Made by a program: the position numbers and the translations under genes
The notes under the pieces: generated by a model
What the model saw: the letters and a program-made list of their open reading frames with translations, nothing else
What the model was told of the DNA's origin: nothing
Databases searched by the model: none
Shown: positions 1 to 10,663 of the stretch, one piece after another
How the letters are laid out: each line of letters starts with the position of its first letter
How positions within the stretch are numbered: the stretch's first letter is position 1
Origin: Streptomyces capitiformicae
GTDB lineage: Bacteria > Actinomycetota > Actinomycetes > Streptomycetales > Streptomycetaceae
NCBI RefSeq assembly: GCF_002214185.1
Contig: NZ_CP022161.1
Location: 4,773,767 to 4,837,766, forward strand
Reading direction: 5' to 3'
Length of the DNA: 64,000 nt

Positions 1-3000
1 CCCGCTGCCCCCATTCGTCGCACTCATGAACAGCCCCACGTCCTGCGCCCCGGCAGCCGCCCCCGGCACGCTCACGGACGCCACCACCCGCCAGCTCGCG
101 CCCTCGTCCGTGGAGCACTCACCCGTGTACGCCCCGGCCCCCGTCCGCGTCAGCCGCAGCATCACCGGCGCCTTGATCCCCGTGATCCGGCGGTACGTGT
201 CCAGCGTCCCGTCCCCCGTGCTGTCGTAGGACAGGACCACCCCGTTCGCCGGAGTGACGGCGAGATTCAGGAAGCCCGGCGAACCGGCCGTGCCGAGCCT
301 GTTGCGCACGATGATCCCGGCCCGCGCCCAGTTCCCCGTCGCGGCCTGCGCGTCGACGCGGAGGGTCGCCGAGACCCCGTCGGCCAGGGCCCCCGCCCGG
401 TACGCGGTGCCGAACTCCGTCGTGCCCCGCCAGAGGTCCGCCCCTGCCCCGTCGATCGCGAGACGATCGCCCAACTGACCGAAGACGGCACCGTTGTTCG
501 TGTACGTACGCCACTTTGCGTCCAACGGCCCCGCCTCGAACAGCGTCCCGTCGAAGCGGCCGTTCACCCGGTCCTCGCCGCGCGGCCCGTACTGGACGGT
601 GATCGTGTAGGGGAGCGGGCGCAGAGGGCGGTCCAGCGGGGCCCCGGGGGCATCGGCGCGCCAGCGGACCGTGCCCGAGCCGGCGGCCGGGACGGTCGCG
701 ATCGACGTCGGGCCGTCCGGTTCGGCCGTACCGTCGAAACCGGTGAGGGCGAAATCCACCCGCCCTGTCGCCCGCAGCCCGTTCACATTCCGGAACTCCG
801 CCGACACCCGCGCGCTTCCGCCGGGCGGCATCACCGGCGGTTCGGCCGTGACGGTCAGGTTCCCCTGGTACGGCGCCCGCGCCAGCACATCCCGCACTCG
901 CACCGCCGACCCGTACGCGTCCCCCACCGGCCGCAGCGGATAGTCCTTCCGCTCCCGGGTCCACGGCTCCTCGAACGCGAACCAGTCCACGGCCGCCGGA
1001 GCGGTCCCGGTGGCGAGCGCGTCCTCCAGGCTGTCGAGCCACTTCTGCCAGCGCGGGACGTAGAAGTCGGCCATGAGGCCGTTCCACTCCCGGTTGCCGT
1101 ACTCGTGGAGGTCGCCGGTGTCGGACGTGGCCCGCCCGCCCCACACCGTGATCAGGACCTTCGCCGTGCGTTCGAACTCCGCCCGCTCGGCGTCGTTCGT
1201 GGCGAGCAGCCGCGCGTCGTTCAGCCACGGGCCCAGCAGGAACGCGGCGTTCGCGCCCGTGACCTCGTCCGACAGCCGCATCAGCCGCAGCCAGAGGGTG
1301 GACAGGGCGCGGAAGGTCTCCAGGTCCCCCCGCTGGTACGCCGCCCGCAGCTGCGGCAGGTACTGGCGGCTGCGATGCGCGAGCGCCTGCCGCGCCACAT
1401 CCACCACGTCGTACCGGTAGGCCGCGTTGCCCCGCAGCCCGCCGGCCACCCCCAGCAGCCCGGCGAGGGCCGCGTCGAAGCGCCCGGGGTCGTACGTCAG
1501 CGTGCGCGGCGCGTACTCGGCGGCGCGGTTGGCGGCGAGGTGGGGGCGGGCGCAGAAGAGGGAGTCGTGGGGGTCGCTGCGTTCGACGGCCTGCTGCTGG
1601 TACGCGGTGTCGTGCAGCGCCCGCCACGCCTTGCGCGCCGAGTCGTCGCGGCCGCCGTAACGGAAGTCCGCGTACGACGAGAACCAGGCCGCCCGGTCGA
1701 GCTTCGCCGGGCTCCACGCCAGTTCGGAGAAGAGCTCGAAGGCGGCCGGGTCCCGGTCCGTGGCCTCCGGCATGAACGCCGTACCGGCCAGCGCGCTGTC
1801 CGCCTTGTCCCGCCAGGCGAAGAACTTCTCGTTCCAGAGGTGCGCACGGGCCCCGATCGTCGTCCGGCCGCCGAAGTTGGGGATCGTGCCGAAGCAGTAC
1901 GGGGTGCCGCCCCAGTCGCGTTCGCGGTCGGTGACGCTCGTGTAGCGGTCGGAGACGCCGTCGACGATCAGCATCCTGGACTTGTCGATGGCGTCGAGGA
2001 GTTCGGGCAGCGGGTTCTCCTGCCAGCCGAGGATCACCCAGGTGGCGCCGGGGTGAGCCTTCTGCAAGGCCCGTTCCACGCCCCGCGCCGCCTCCGGGAC
2101 GGGTACGTCACCCGCCGTGCCGCCCTCGTGGAGCAGGTCCATCTTGAAGTGGGCCGCCTCCCCGAACACGTCCTCCGTGTGGGCGTAGAACGAGGTGGCG
2201 ACCTTCGCGAAGGAGTCGGAGCGCGGATCCAGCCAGTCGGGGCGTTCGAATCCGTGCCAGATGCCCTGCGGGACGACGTGCGCGTCACCGCCGTTGCGCT
2301 CCACGAACTCCTTGGGGACGTGGCCGTAGTAGCCGGGCAGGACGGGGGACATGCCCAGCTCGCGCAGCCGGTCGGCGATACGGCGGCCCAGCGCGGCCCG
2401 GCGTGCGATCAGCTCGGGGGAGAGCGGGCCGCCGTAGCCGGAGAGGTTCTGCAGCAGCCACCACGGCTGGTGCGAGGGGGCGGGGAGCCAGGCGCGGGAC
2501 TCCTCGTCGGAGTAGCCGAAGTCCTTCAGCAGCCGGTGGTACACGGCCTCCATGCCCGCGATGACGAGGACCTCGTTGCAGCCGTGCGCGGCCAGGAGGT
2601 CGATCTGGTGTTCCCAGTACGGCCAGTCCGCGTACGGGGCGGTGTAGCCGTCGTTGGTGTCGTTGAGGGCGAAGCGGTGGGGGAGGGCCGTCGATCTCTC
2701 CAGGGGCCGGGCGGGCGCGGGGAGCCGGCGCGGGAGGTCCAGTTGGCTGCCGTTCCAGGCGAGATGGGCGCCGCAGACGTACTTCAGGTACCAGTGCACG
2801 CCCATGAGCAGCGTGGCCGGTGTCGTGGCCCGCACCTCGATGCGCCCGGTGCCGCCGGTGACCCGGAAACGGTCGGTCGTACCCTGCCTCTTGACGAGAG
2901 TGAGCCGGAACTGGTCGGCGTGGGCGGGCAGCAGCCGATTGAGCGCTGCGCGCGCGGGAGCCGTATCGAAGGCAGGGCCCTGGCCGGGGCTCTCAGCGGC

Positions 3001-3087
3001 GTGGACCGGGACCGTCAGTCCCAGCGTGGTCCCGAGGCCGATGGCACCGGCCGAGCCCAGCACCGAGCGTCGCGACGGAGAGTTCAT
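1..3087 (-). CDS. Secreted alpha-N-acetylglucosaminidase, GH89 (partial, 3' end outside window)
   Basis: Predicted secreted glycosidase that removes terminal alpha-linked N-acetylglucosamine from glycans. The N-terminus has a twin-arginine signal (SRRSVLGSAG at about residues 5-14) ending near residue 32. The GH89 N-terminal fold follows, with the family-typical stretch GVHWYLKYVCGAHLAWNGSQ, then the large catalytic region. The last 200 or so residues in the window look like an added concanavalin/lectin-like domain (FEAGPLDAKWRTYTNNG and onward). The ATG at 3087 is preceded by a GGGAG ribosome site. The reading frame is open from 3087 to base 1, so the C-terminus is missing from the window. 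Family assignment comes from similarity to human NAGLU; substrate is inferred. Confidence 0.85.
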   Translation of the reverse strand, partial: MNSPSRRSVLGSAGAIGLGTTLGLTVPVHAAESPGQGPAFDTAPARAALNRLLPAHADQFRLTLVKRQGTTDRFRVTGGTGRIEVRATTPATLLMGVHWYLKYVCGAHLAWNGSQLDLPRRLPAPARPLERSTALPHRFALNDTNDGYTAPYADWPYWEHQIDLLAAHGCNEVLVIAGMEAVYHRLLKDFGYSDEESRAWLPAPSHQPWWLLQNLSGYGGPLSPELIARRAALGRRIADRLRELGMSPVLPGYYGHVPKEFVERNGGDAHVVPQGIWHGFERPDWLDPRSDSFAKVATSFYAHTEDVFGEAAHFKMDLLHEGGTAGDVPVPEAARGVERALQKAHPGATWVILGWQENPLPELLDAIDKSRMLIVDGVSDRYTSVTDRERDWGGTPYCFGTIPNFGGRTTIGARAHLWNEKFFAWRDKADSALAGTAFMPEATDRDPAAFELFSELAWSPAKLDRAAWFSSYADFRYGGRDDSARKAWRALHDTAYQQQAVERSDPHDSLFCARPHLAANRAAEYAPRTLTYDPGRFDAALAGLLGVAGGLRGNAAYRYDVVDVARQALAHRSRQYLPQLRAAYQRGDLETFRALSTLWLRLMRLSDEVTGANAAFLLGPWLNDARLLATNDAERAEFERTAKVLITVWGGRATSDTGDLHEYGNREWNGLMADFYVPRWQKWLDSLEDALATGTAPAAVDWFAFEEPWTRERKDYPLRPVGDAYGSAVRVRDVLARAPYQGNLTVTAEPPVMPPGGSARVSAEFRNVNGLRATGRVDFALTGFDGTAEPDGPTSIATVPAAGSGTVRWRADAPGAPLDRPLRPLPYTITVQYGPRGEDRVNGRFDGTLFEAGPLDAKWRTYTNNGAVFGQLGDRLAIDGAGADLWRGTTEFGTAYRAGALADGVSATLRVDAQAATGNWARAGIIVRNRLGTAGSPGFLNLAVTPANGVVLSYDSTGDGTLDTYRRITGIKAPVMLRLTRTGAGAYTGECSTDEGASWRVVASVSVPGAAAGAQDVGLFMSATNGGSG

Positions 3088-3204
3088 GACTGTGTGCTCC
3101 CTGTGTCGACAGATGCGGCACGCTAACCGGACCGACGCCTGTGCTCAACGGTGCGTACGGAGCTGGCGAGTTCATGTCGCCGGAATGGACCGGAGGTACG
3201 ACAG

Positions 3205-3669
3205 ATGAAGATGACCCACGAGAGGCCTGCGGTGCGCCGGCTCGCCCTGAGCGCGGCCGGTGCGGCCGCCGCCCTGCTGGTGCTGACGGGCTGCGGGTCG
3301 GGCTCGGCCGACGAGGGGGAGGCGATCCCCAAGACGGCCACCGGCACCCTGGAGTCCATCGCGGGCGAGGTCGGCTGCAAGCCGGAGGTGCAGACGGACG
3401 AGGACACGATCCGTCAGGCCCTCTGCACGAACACCGACGGCGACTTCGACGGCAAGTTCGTCCTCGCGACCTTCGCCACCGACCGCGGTCAGGCGGAGTG
3501 GCTCGCCAGTGCCAAGGACTACGGCGGCTACTACCTCGTCGGCCGCAAATGGGTCGCCATCGGCAAGGAGAAGACGGTCGCCGGGCTGCAGGGCACGCTC
3601 GGCGGGGAAATGCAGGAGGGGTCCGAGCACATGAACCCCGGTGGCAGCCACAACAGCCACAAGGGTTGA
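3205..3669 (+). CDS. Small secreted lipoprotein, function unknown
   Basis: A 154-residue protein with a lipoprotein signal: a short basic N-terminus, a hydrophobic Ala/Leu stretch and the lipobox LTGC at about residues 28-31, after which the cysteine would be lipidated. The mature part is acidic and has no domain I recognise; two cysteines (GCKPEV, LCTNTDG) could form a disulfide. The ATG at 3205 is chosen because GGAGG lies 8 bases upstream; the earlier in-frame start at 3151 has no such site. It is transcribed towards the DUF1996 gene and shares a bidirectional terminator with it. Confidence 0.8.
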   Translation: MKMTHERPAVRRLALSAAGAAAALLVLTGCGSGSADEGEAIPKTATGTLESIAGEVGCKPEVQTDEDTIRQALCTNTDGDFDGKFVLATFATDRGQAEWLASAKDYGGYYLVGRKWVAIGKEKTVAGLQGTLGGEMQEGSEHMNPGGSHNSHKG

Positions 3670-3691
3670 CCGGGCGGTTCGGGAACAAGCG

Positions 3692-3727
3692 GAAGCCGGC
3701 GGTGGGAGATCTCCCACCGCCGGCTTC
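3692..3727. terminator. Perfect 36-bp palindrome, bidirectional terminator
   Basis: Two 18-base arms that are exact reverse complements with no spacer, lying between the convergent lipoprotein and DUF1996 genes. Such GC-rich hairpins without a strong U-tract are usual Streptomyces terminators. Confidence 0.85.
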
Positions 3728-3745
3728 CTGGTTACTGCTTCAGGA

Positions 3746-5326
<1,581 letters not shown>

Positions 5327-5641
5327 GGAACTCCTCTGACTTCCTTGCGGGGCATCGAGGCGCCCGACAGGAGTGAAGCGGCGCCATTCCATACGCAGGG
5401 AGTCCCAGGAGTGTTCAGACGACTCAGAAATTGGTGAGAGATTCGCGGAACAAACCGGTTTCAACGCACCACAAAACACGGCGAGTTGGTGATCCCCTAC
5501 CGCGTGTGCGCGTTTCGGGGGCGCATGCGTGGCGTGCGTGGCTGCGGGCAGTCGTGCCGCTGGGGGCGGCACGGGCGGGCGCAGCGGCACCAGGCCGGCG
5601 CCGGTGAGCGAAACCCCGCCCGTGCTCAGCCCCGGCGCCGG
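5327..5641. other. Intergenic region with candidate terminator
   Basis: No gene seen. The part next to 5326 is less GC-rich and probably holds the promoter of the DUF1996 gene. Two copies of the self-complementary 10-mer CCGGCGCCGG at 5594-5603 and 5632-5641 can pair across a 28-base loop and may terminate the downstream SDR gene. Confidence 0.4.
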
Positions 5642-6646
5642 TTACCGTCCCAACACCTTCGCCTCCAGCACCGGATCCACCCCCACCGCAGGCCGATCCG
5701 CCCGCTGTGGGGCAACCCCGCCCAACCCCTTCAACCACTCCCACGTATCCCGCACGGTCTCCTCAACCGTCCGACACCGAAGCCCGTCCCGCACGGCCCG
5801 GGACACATTCGCCGAGTGCAGCGCGTCGTGCAGTTCGCTCCCCGGCGGCACCCACACCGGCAACTGCGTCCACGGCTCGATCCCCGCTTCGAGCACCGAC
5901 TCGGGCTCGACCCACCGCAGTTCCGCCGCCCCACCCGTCACCCGGACACATGCCTCCAGCAGCGCCCCCATGGTCGTGAGCCCCGCAGGCCCGACGACGT
6001 TGTATGCCCCGCTCAACTCCCGCTCGACCGCTCCGAGCACCCAGGACGCGAGGTCCCGGACATCCACGTACTGAAGCGGAAGCTCCCGCGGCCCCGGCGC
6101 CAACACCGGCCCGCCCCGGGCGACCCGGCCGAGCCACCACGGCAACCGCCCCACGTTCTCGTACGGCCCGAGGATCAGCCCCGCCCGTACAAGGAGCGAA
6201 CGCTCGGCGCCGAACGCCCCGAGCACGGCGAGCTCCGCGCCCCGCTTGTCACGGGCGTAGTCCGTCTGCCCCACGTCCGCCGACGCGCCCTCCACCAGCG
6301 GCGCCCCCTCGTCGTACCCGGCGGCCGGCGGCCAGGCGTACACGGAGCAACTCGACACGTACACATACCGCTTGGCGCGCCCCCGCAGCAGCCGCGCCGC
6401 CTCGTGCACCGCTCGGGGCGCCGCGGACCAGGTGTCGACCACGGCGTCCCACGCGTCGCACACGTCGTCGCCGTCCAGGGCGGCGAGCCCGCCGGGCGCG
6501 GTGCGATCGCCGCGCACCGACCGCGCCCCGGAGGGCGCGGAGTGCCGGCCCCGGTTGAGGACCGTCACCTCCCAGCCGCGCCCCACCGCCGCCTCGACGA
6601 CGGCTCGTCCCACGAACTCCGTACCACCCAGCACCAGAAGCCTCAT
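5642..6646 (-). CDS. NAD-dependent epimerase/dehydratase family protein (extended SDR)
   Basis: A 334-residue extended short-chain dehydrogenase/reductase. The Rossmann glycine motif GGTEFVG is at residues 7-13, the active-site Ser region is VSSCSVY, and the catalytic Tyr-Lys pair is in YARDK. A C-terminal substrate domain follows (LQYVDVRDLASW). Members act on nucleotide sugars or other hydroxyl substrates, so the precise substrate cannot be read from sequence. ATG at 6646. It is followed upstream on the same strand by the broken winged-helix gene, from which it is separated by a short tandem repeat. Confidence 0.75.
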   Translation of the reverse strand: MRLLVLGGTEFVGRAVVEAAVGRGWEVTVLNRGRHSAPSGARSVRGDRTAPGGLAALDGDDVCDAWDAVVDTWSAAPRAVHEAARLLRGRAKRYVYVSSCSVYAWPPAAGYDEGAPLVEGASADVGQTDYARDKRGAELAVLGAFGAERSLLVRAGLILGPYENVGRLPWWLGRVARGGPVLAPGPRELPLQYVDVRDLASWVLGAVERELSGAYNVVGPAGLTTMGALLEACVRVTGGAAELRWVEPESVLEAGIEPWTQLPVWVPPGSELHDALHSANVSRAVRDGLRCRTVEETVRDTWEWLKGLGGVAPQRADRPAVGVDPVLEAKVLGR

Positions 6647-6695
6647 ACCGGTGACTGTGCACGGCCGGACCAGGGAACGAAACGGCGCTCTGCCG

Positions 6696-6750
6696 TCAGC
6701 AGAGGACGAATCAGCAGAGGACGAATCAGCAGAGCACGAATCAGCAGAGG
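6696..6750. repeat. 15-bp tandem repeat, about 3.7 copies
   Basis: The unit TCAGCAGAGGACGAA is repeated from 6696 to 6750, with a single G to C change in the third copy. It lies between the stop of the winged-helix gene and the start of the SDR gene and encodes nothing convincing. Confidence 0.85.
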
Positions 6751-6751
6751 A

Positions 6752-7328
6752 TCAACGGCCCACCGGCGGCGCGTACTTGTACCCCACCCGCCGCACCGTC
6801 TGGATCGCCTGCCGGAACTCGGCCCCCAGCTTGCGGCGCAGCCGCGCGACGTGGACGTCGACCGTCCGCCCGTTCGCCCACATGCCCGTAGCCCCACACG
6901 GTGGTGACCAACTGGTCGCGGGTGTGCACCCGGTGGGGGTGGGTGACGAGATGCGCGAGCAACTCGAACTCCAGGTAGGTGAGATCGAGCGGTCGCCCGT
7001 CGACCTCGGCGGTGCTCCGCACGGTGTCGACGCGGACCAGCTCGTCCCCGGCGTCGCTGTCCCTGACGCCGACAGACCCGTCGGCCGGTACGAGGACCAG
7101 GTAGCCGATCATCGGCGGCCGGCCCGGCAGCGTGGGCAGGGTGTGCTGGGGAGCGGGCAGCCAGGTGGCACCCGGGGGCAGGAAGTCCGCCATGTCGACC
7201 ACCTCCTCCCGCCCCACGGCACGGAGTCGATGCCGGGGGGAGTCCGTGGACGAGAGGGCGGCGGCCGACGCGGAGCCCTGGGCAGCGGTCAGCTGGGCGG
7301 TGGTCGAGAGGAAACGAGAGGTCGCCAT
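6752..7328 (-). pseudogene. Winged-helix (OmpR/PhoB-type) transcriptional regulator, frameshifted
   Basis: The gene reads cleanly from the ATG at 7328 through LDLTYLEFELLAHLV and RDQLVTTVWGYGHVG. At about base 6873 it then runs into a different frame. Reading on in the other frame restores the expected recognition helix and wing (RTVDVHVARLRRKLG, QTVRRVGYKY) and a stop at 6752. One extra base in the GTTC at 6872-6875 explains this; removing it gives the usual VGDGRTVDV. The family is a Streptomyces DNA-binding protein with a unique N-terminus and a C-terminal trans_reg_C winged helix but no receiver domain. As written the protein would lose its DNA-binding helix, so this is either a true null allele or a sequencing error. 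Confidence 0.8.
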
Positions 7329-7681
7329 GAGAGGTCAGCTCTTTCGCGCGAGAGGTCCGTCTGGGAGGCCTCGGCGGCCGAGTTCGTGGTCGGACCCACC
7401 GAGGGGACGTACGTCGTTCGCGCCGACCGAAGGCCGGGCCGGGGTGTGCGGCTGTACGGCTTTAGAGGGCCGGCGCGTTCATCGCGCGACAACACACCCG
7501 GTCGAAGTCGTGGTGCTGACGGGAAGGCCAGAACGGTTCGAGGTCATGGCGACCCGTCGCGCGGTACTCCCGGGTTCCGGCCATGGCCCCATTGAAGAGA
7601 CCCGGATGCCCGACAGGAGCCCTCCTCCCACCACTTGGACGCCGCCGGCCCGGGACGCAGATGTGCGGATGTGTCGTGTCC
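7329..7681. other. Intergenic region, no gene recognised
   Basis: About 350 bases between the broken winged-helix gene and the DUF6891 gene. Short open frames on both strands lack ribosome sites and family resemblance. Probably contains the winged-helix gene promoter near 7330-7450. Confidence 0.4.
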
Positions 7682-8650
7682 TCAGCCGACCAGGCGCTTG
7701 CGCCAGTCCAGCGGGGTGACGGTGATGGCCCTCGTGGGGTCGCCGTCCCACTCCGTGGACAGTCCTTCCGCGGCGAGGGCCGCCACGACCTCGTGTCCGA
7801 CGGTCGTCGTGGTGTCGGCGGACCCGTCGAATCCGCCGTACAGCAGCATCAGTCCGTGTCCGGCGGCGGCGCCCTCGGTGCACTGCGAGTGGAAGAACAC
7901 GAACCCCCGCGCACCGTCGGCGCTTTCGGCGCCTATCTCGCTCGTACCGCAGTTGCGGCAGCAGGTGAAGTTCTCCCGGGCGGTGATGCCGTGTTCGGTC
8001 TGGAGCGTCTCGAAGGCGCGGGTGATCCGCTCGGGGTCGGTGATCCCCTCCCAGGTCTCCTGCTCGGTGAGCCGCTCGACCCACAGCCGGTCGACGAGCT
8101 CCCGGGCCTGCGCGCGGGAGACGGGCCGGTGGTCACCGTCGACCAGATACTCCTCGGCGGCCTCGCTCAGCTGGGTGCGGTCGCCGTACCCGCAGGCCAG
8201 CAGCTCCCGTACCCGCTCCTCGACCTCTTCCCGCACGTCCTTTGGGAGTTCCGGTACGTCCTCGGGGGCGTCGTGCTCGACGGGGGTCCACTCGATGCCG
8301 CTGTCCCAGTCCTCCGTCCGTCGTGCCCAGCCGGTCATGGCCTCGGCGACCCGCTCCCGGTCGGAGAGGACCGCTCCGAAGAACCGGTCGCGTCCCTCCC
8401 GGTGCTCCAGCTGGTACTCCCCGCTGCCCTCCTCGTGCCAGACCTGGATGAAGACATCCGGCACGTCCGGTATCCGCTGCGCGACCAGGAACCGGTCGCC
8501 GTCACCGCCGATCCGGCACACCAGCTCCCGCAGCCGCTCCGCCGAAACCCGGGCGTGCTTCTGCCAGTTCTCCGTCTCGATCTTGACGGCCAGCTCGGAC
8601 GCATCGGATGTATCAGATGTACCGGTCGGGTCGCCCCCGTAGATCTTCAT
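7682..8650 (-). CDS. DUF6891 family protein
   Basis: A 322-residue soluble acidic protein with no signal peptide. The C-terminal half carries the family features: a CCRNCG cysteine cluster, then FVFFHSQCTEGAAAGHGL and LLYGGF. The cysteines suggest metal or disulfide chemistry, but no activity is known. The ATG at 8650 is preferred over an upstream one at 8680 because a G-rich stretch lies just before it. It sits downstream of glnII on the same strand, separated by a hairpin. Confidence 0.65.
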   Translation of the reverse strand: MKIYGGDPTGTSDTSDASELAVKIETENWQKHARVSAERLRELVCRIGGDGDRFLVAQRIPDVPDVFIQVWHEEGSGEYQLEHREGRDRFFGAVLSDRERVAEAMTGWARRTEDWDSGIEWTPVEHDAPEDVPELPKDVREEVEERVRELLACGYGDRTQLSEAAEEYLVDGDHRPVSRAQARELVDRLWVERLTEQETWEGITDPERITRAFETLQTEHGITARENFTCCRNCGTSEIGAESADGARGFVFFHSQCTEGAAAGHGLMLLYGGFDGSADTTTTVGHEVVAALAAEGLSTEWDGDPTRAITVTPLDWRKRLVG

Positions 8651-8684
8651 GCCCCCCACCATGACATGCCCCACTGACAACGCC

Positions 8685-8718
8685 GGAGGGCGCCCACCTG
8701 AATCGGCGGACGCCCTCC
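8685..8718. terminator. Hairpin after glnII
   Basis: GGAGGGCG at 8685-8692 pairs with CGCCCTCC at 8711-8718, placed directly downstream of the glnII stop codon. Confidence 0.6.
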
Positions 8719-8734
8719 TGAAAAGCTGGGTGGA

Positions 8735-9766
8735 TCAGACCTGGCCGGCCTTCTCCAGCGCGGAGCAGCAGGTGTCGACGATCAGACGCGTCACGACGTA
8801 CGGGTCGACGTTGGCGTTGGGACGGCGGTCCTCGATGTAGCCCTTGCCGTCCTTCTCGACCTGCCACGGGATACGGACCGAGGCACCGCGGTTGGAGACG
8901 CCGTAGCTGTACTCGTTCCACGGGGCGGTCTCGTGCAGACCGGTCAGACGGTCGTCGATGCCGGCGCCGTAGTTCTTGACGTGGTCGAGCGGCTTCGAGC
9001 CCTCGCCCAGCGACTCGCACGCGGTGATGATCGCGTCGTAGCCCTCGCGCATCGCCTTCGTGGAGAAGTTGGTGTGCGCACCGGCGCCGTTCCAGTCACC
9101 CTTGGCCGGCTTGGGGTCGAGGGTGGCGGCGACGTCGAAGTCCTCGGCGGTGCGGTAGAGCAGCCAGCGGGCCACCCACAGCTGGTCCGAGACATCCAGC
9201 GGGGCCAGCGGGCCGACCTGGAACTCCCACTGACCGGGCATGACCTCGGCGTTGATGCCGGAGATGCCGAGGCCGGCGGCGAGGCAGTTCTCCAGGTGGG
9301 CCTCGACGATGTCACGGCCGAAGATCTCGTCGGCGCCGACACCGCAGTAGTAGCCGCCCTGGGGGGCCGGGAAGCCGCCCTTGGGGAAGCCGAGCGGGGT
9401 GCCGTCCTGGAAGAAGGTGTACTCCTGCTCGATGCCGAAGATCGGCTCCTGGGCGGCGAACTTCTCGGCGACCTCACGCAGCGCGGCACGGGTGTTGGAC
9501 TCGTGCGGGGTGAAGTCGATGTTGAGGACCTCGCAGAGCACGAGGACGTCGTCGCCGCCGCGGATCGGGTCGGGGCAGGTGAAGACCGGCTTGAGCACGC
9601 GGTCCGAGGAGTGGCCCTCGGCCTGGTTCGTGGAGGACCCGTCGAAGCCCCAGATCGGCAGCGCGTCCAGACCGGCCGGCTCTCCCGCGATGATCTTGGT
9701 CTTGGAACGGAGCTTGGCCGTCGGCTCGGTGCCGTCGATCCAGATGTACTCAGCCTTGAAGGTCAC
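8735..9766 (-). CDS. glnII: Glutamine synthetase type II
   Basis: A 343-residue eukaryotic-type glutamine synthetase, which makes glutamine from glutamate, ammonia and ATP and is heat-labile in Streptomyces. Recognisable stretches include PIWGFDGSSTNQAEG, IFGIEQEYTFF, the substrate region GDWNGAGAHTNFSTK and the C-terminal EDRRPNANVDPYVVTR. Length matches the family. The GTG at 9766 is chosen because GAAGGA lies 8 bases upstream and homologues begin at this residue; an ATG at 9775 overlaps that site. It is controlled by the GlnR box further upstream, like glnA at 53-54 kb. Confidence 0.95.
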   Translation of the reverse strand: MTFKAEYIWIDGTEPTAKLRSKTKIIAGEPAGLDALPIWGFDGSSTNQAEGHSSDRVLKPVFTCPDPIRGGDDVLVLCEVLNIDFTPHESNTRAALREVAEKFAAQEPIFGIEQEYTFFQDGTPLGFPKGGFPAPQGGYYCGVGADEIFGRDIVEAHLENCLAAGLGISGINAEVMPGQWEFQVGPLAPLDVSDQLWVARWLLYRTAEDFDVAATLDPKPAKGDWNGAGAHTNFSTKAMREGYDAIITACESLGEGSKPLDHVKNYGAGIDDRLTGLHETAPWNEYSYGVSNRGASVRIPWQVEKDGKGYIEDRRPNANVDPYVVTRLIVDTCCSALEKAGQV

Positions 9767-9876
9767 GGGACACATCCTTCGGGGTGGGTCACTAGGCGCA
9801 ATTGCGGGTGCTACGGGTGCTGCGGCGCTGCGGCACTGAAACGCCGCGCTGATGCCCGGCAGCCTGCCAACGTGCG

Positions 9877-9914
9877 ATTTCCCGATCATTGCTCGAATGT
9901 GAACCCCGTGTTAC
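9877..9914 (-). promoter_or_regulatory. GlnR box of glnII
   Basis: On the minus strand the four half-sites GTAAC, TTCAC, GCAAT and GAAAT are each separated by exactly 6 bases. This is the gTnAC-n6-GaAAC double box recognised by the nitrogen regulator GlnR in Streptomyces. It lies about 110 bases upstream of the glnII start. Confidence 0.8.
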
Positions 9915-10062
9915 CGGGTGTCGCTGTGGCGCGACTCACTCCGTGAGGACGGCCGGAGGGCGTTCGCACCCGCTATGTCCTGGCTGTGAACGGGTGGGAG
10001 GACGTCCGGGCGGCGCGGCTCGTATGCGATGGGGTTGGCCGGGAGTGACGGCCTCGGTCGAC

Positions 10063-10638
10063 CTAGTGGGCCTCGGTCGCCGCGTCCCGCACCCCGTTCA
10101 GGAAGCCGCGCACCGCCGCCAGTTCCCGCTCGTCGTAACCCCGCAACAGCTCCACCGCCCGCCCGATCAACGGCCCGAAGGCATCCCACCCCAGCTCGAC
10201 CGCCCGCTCGTCGACCTCGACGAGCACCCTGCGCCGGTCCCGTGTGTCCCGCACCCGTCGTACGAGCCCGAGCCGCTCCAGCCGGTCGGTGAGCGCGGTG
10301 GCCCCGGCCGAGTTCAGCCCGAGCAGGGTGCCGAGCCGCCCGGACGTCATCTCCGTACCGGCCCTCCTGGCCTCCATCAGGGCGATCAGGGCGCGCACGT
10401 CGGTGGGGTGCATCCCGTTCCGGTTCGCGAACCGGGCGCTGTGCAGGCCGAGTTCGACGGCGACCTCGCGCAGGAGGTGCACGATCTCCATCTCACGCGC
10501 GTCGCCCTCCATCTCACGCGCGTCGCCCTCCATCTCACGCGCGTCGCCCTCCATCTCACGCGCGTCGCCCTCCATCTCACGCGCGTCGCCCTCCATCTCA
10601 CGCGCGTCGCCCTCCATCTCATGCGCGTCGTCCGCCAT
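10063..10638 (-). CDS. MarR family transcriptional regulator with heptad-repeat N-terminus
   Basis: A 191-residue winged-helix regulator. From about residue 50 it has a MarR fold: the recognition-helix region is SGRLGTLLGLNSAGATALTDRL and the wing is RDTRDRRRVLVEVDE. Before this, residues 5-50 are about six near-perfect copies of the heptad EMEGDAR, encoded by a 21-base tandem repeat. This extension is not part of normal MarR proteins and could form a charged helix. Divergent from an alpha/beta hydrolase with a perfect palindrome between them, so it most likely represses itself and the hydrolase until a ligand binds. ATG at 10638, weak GGCGGGG site. Confidence 0.85.
   Translation of the reverse strand: MADDAHEMEGDAREMEGDAREMEGDAREMEGDAREMEGDAREMEGDAREMEIVHLLREVAVELGLHSARFANRNGMHPTDVRALIALMEARRAGTEMTSGRLGTLLGLNSAGATALTDRLERLGLVRRVRDTRDRRRVLVEVDERAVELGWDAFGPLIGRAVELLRGYDERELAAVRGFLNGVRDAATEAH
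10487..10633 (-). repeat. 21-bp minisatellite inside the MarR gene
   Basis: Seven tandem copies of a 21-base unit (plus strand CTCCATCTCACGCGCGTCGC and one more base). They are identical except at the last copy and keep the reading frame, coding the heptad EMEGDAR. Confidence 0.95.
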
Positions 10639-10663
10639 GCCGCCCCGCCTTTTCTCTTGCTGA

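Noticed and set aside
1105..3126. Long plus-strand frame over the GH89 gene
   Set aside because: Antisense shadow; the minus-strand frame has a Tat signal, a ribosome site and clear GH89 sequence.
10487..10633. Regular repeats suggesting a CRISPR array
   Set aside because: The copies are directly adjacent with no spacers and code an in-frame heptad; no cas genes are near.
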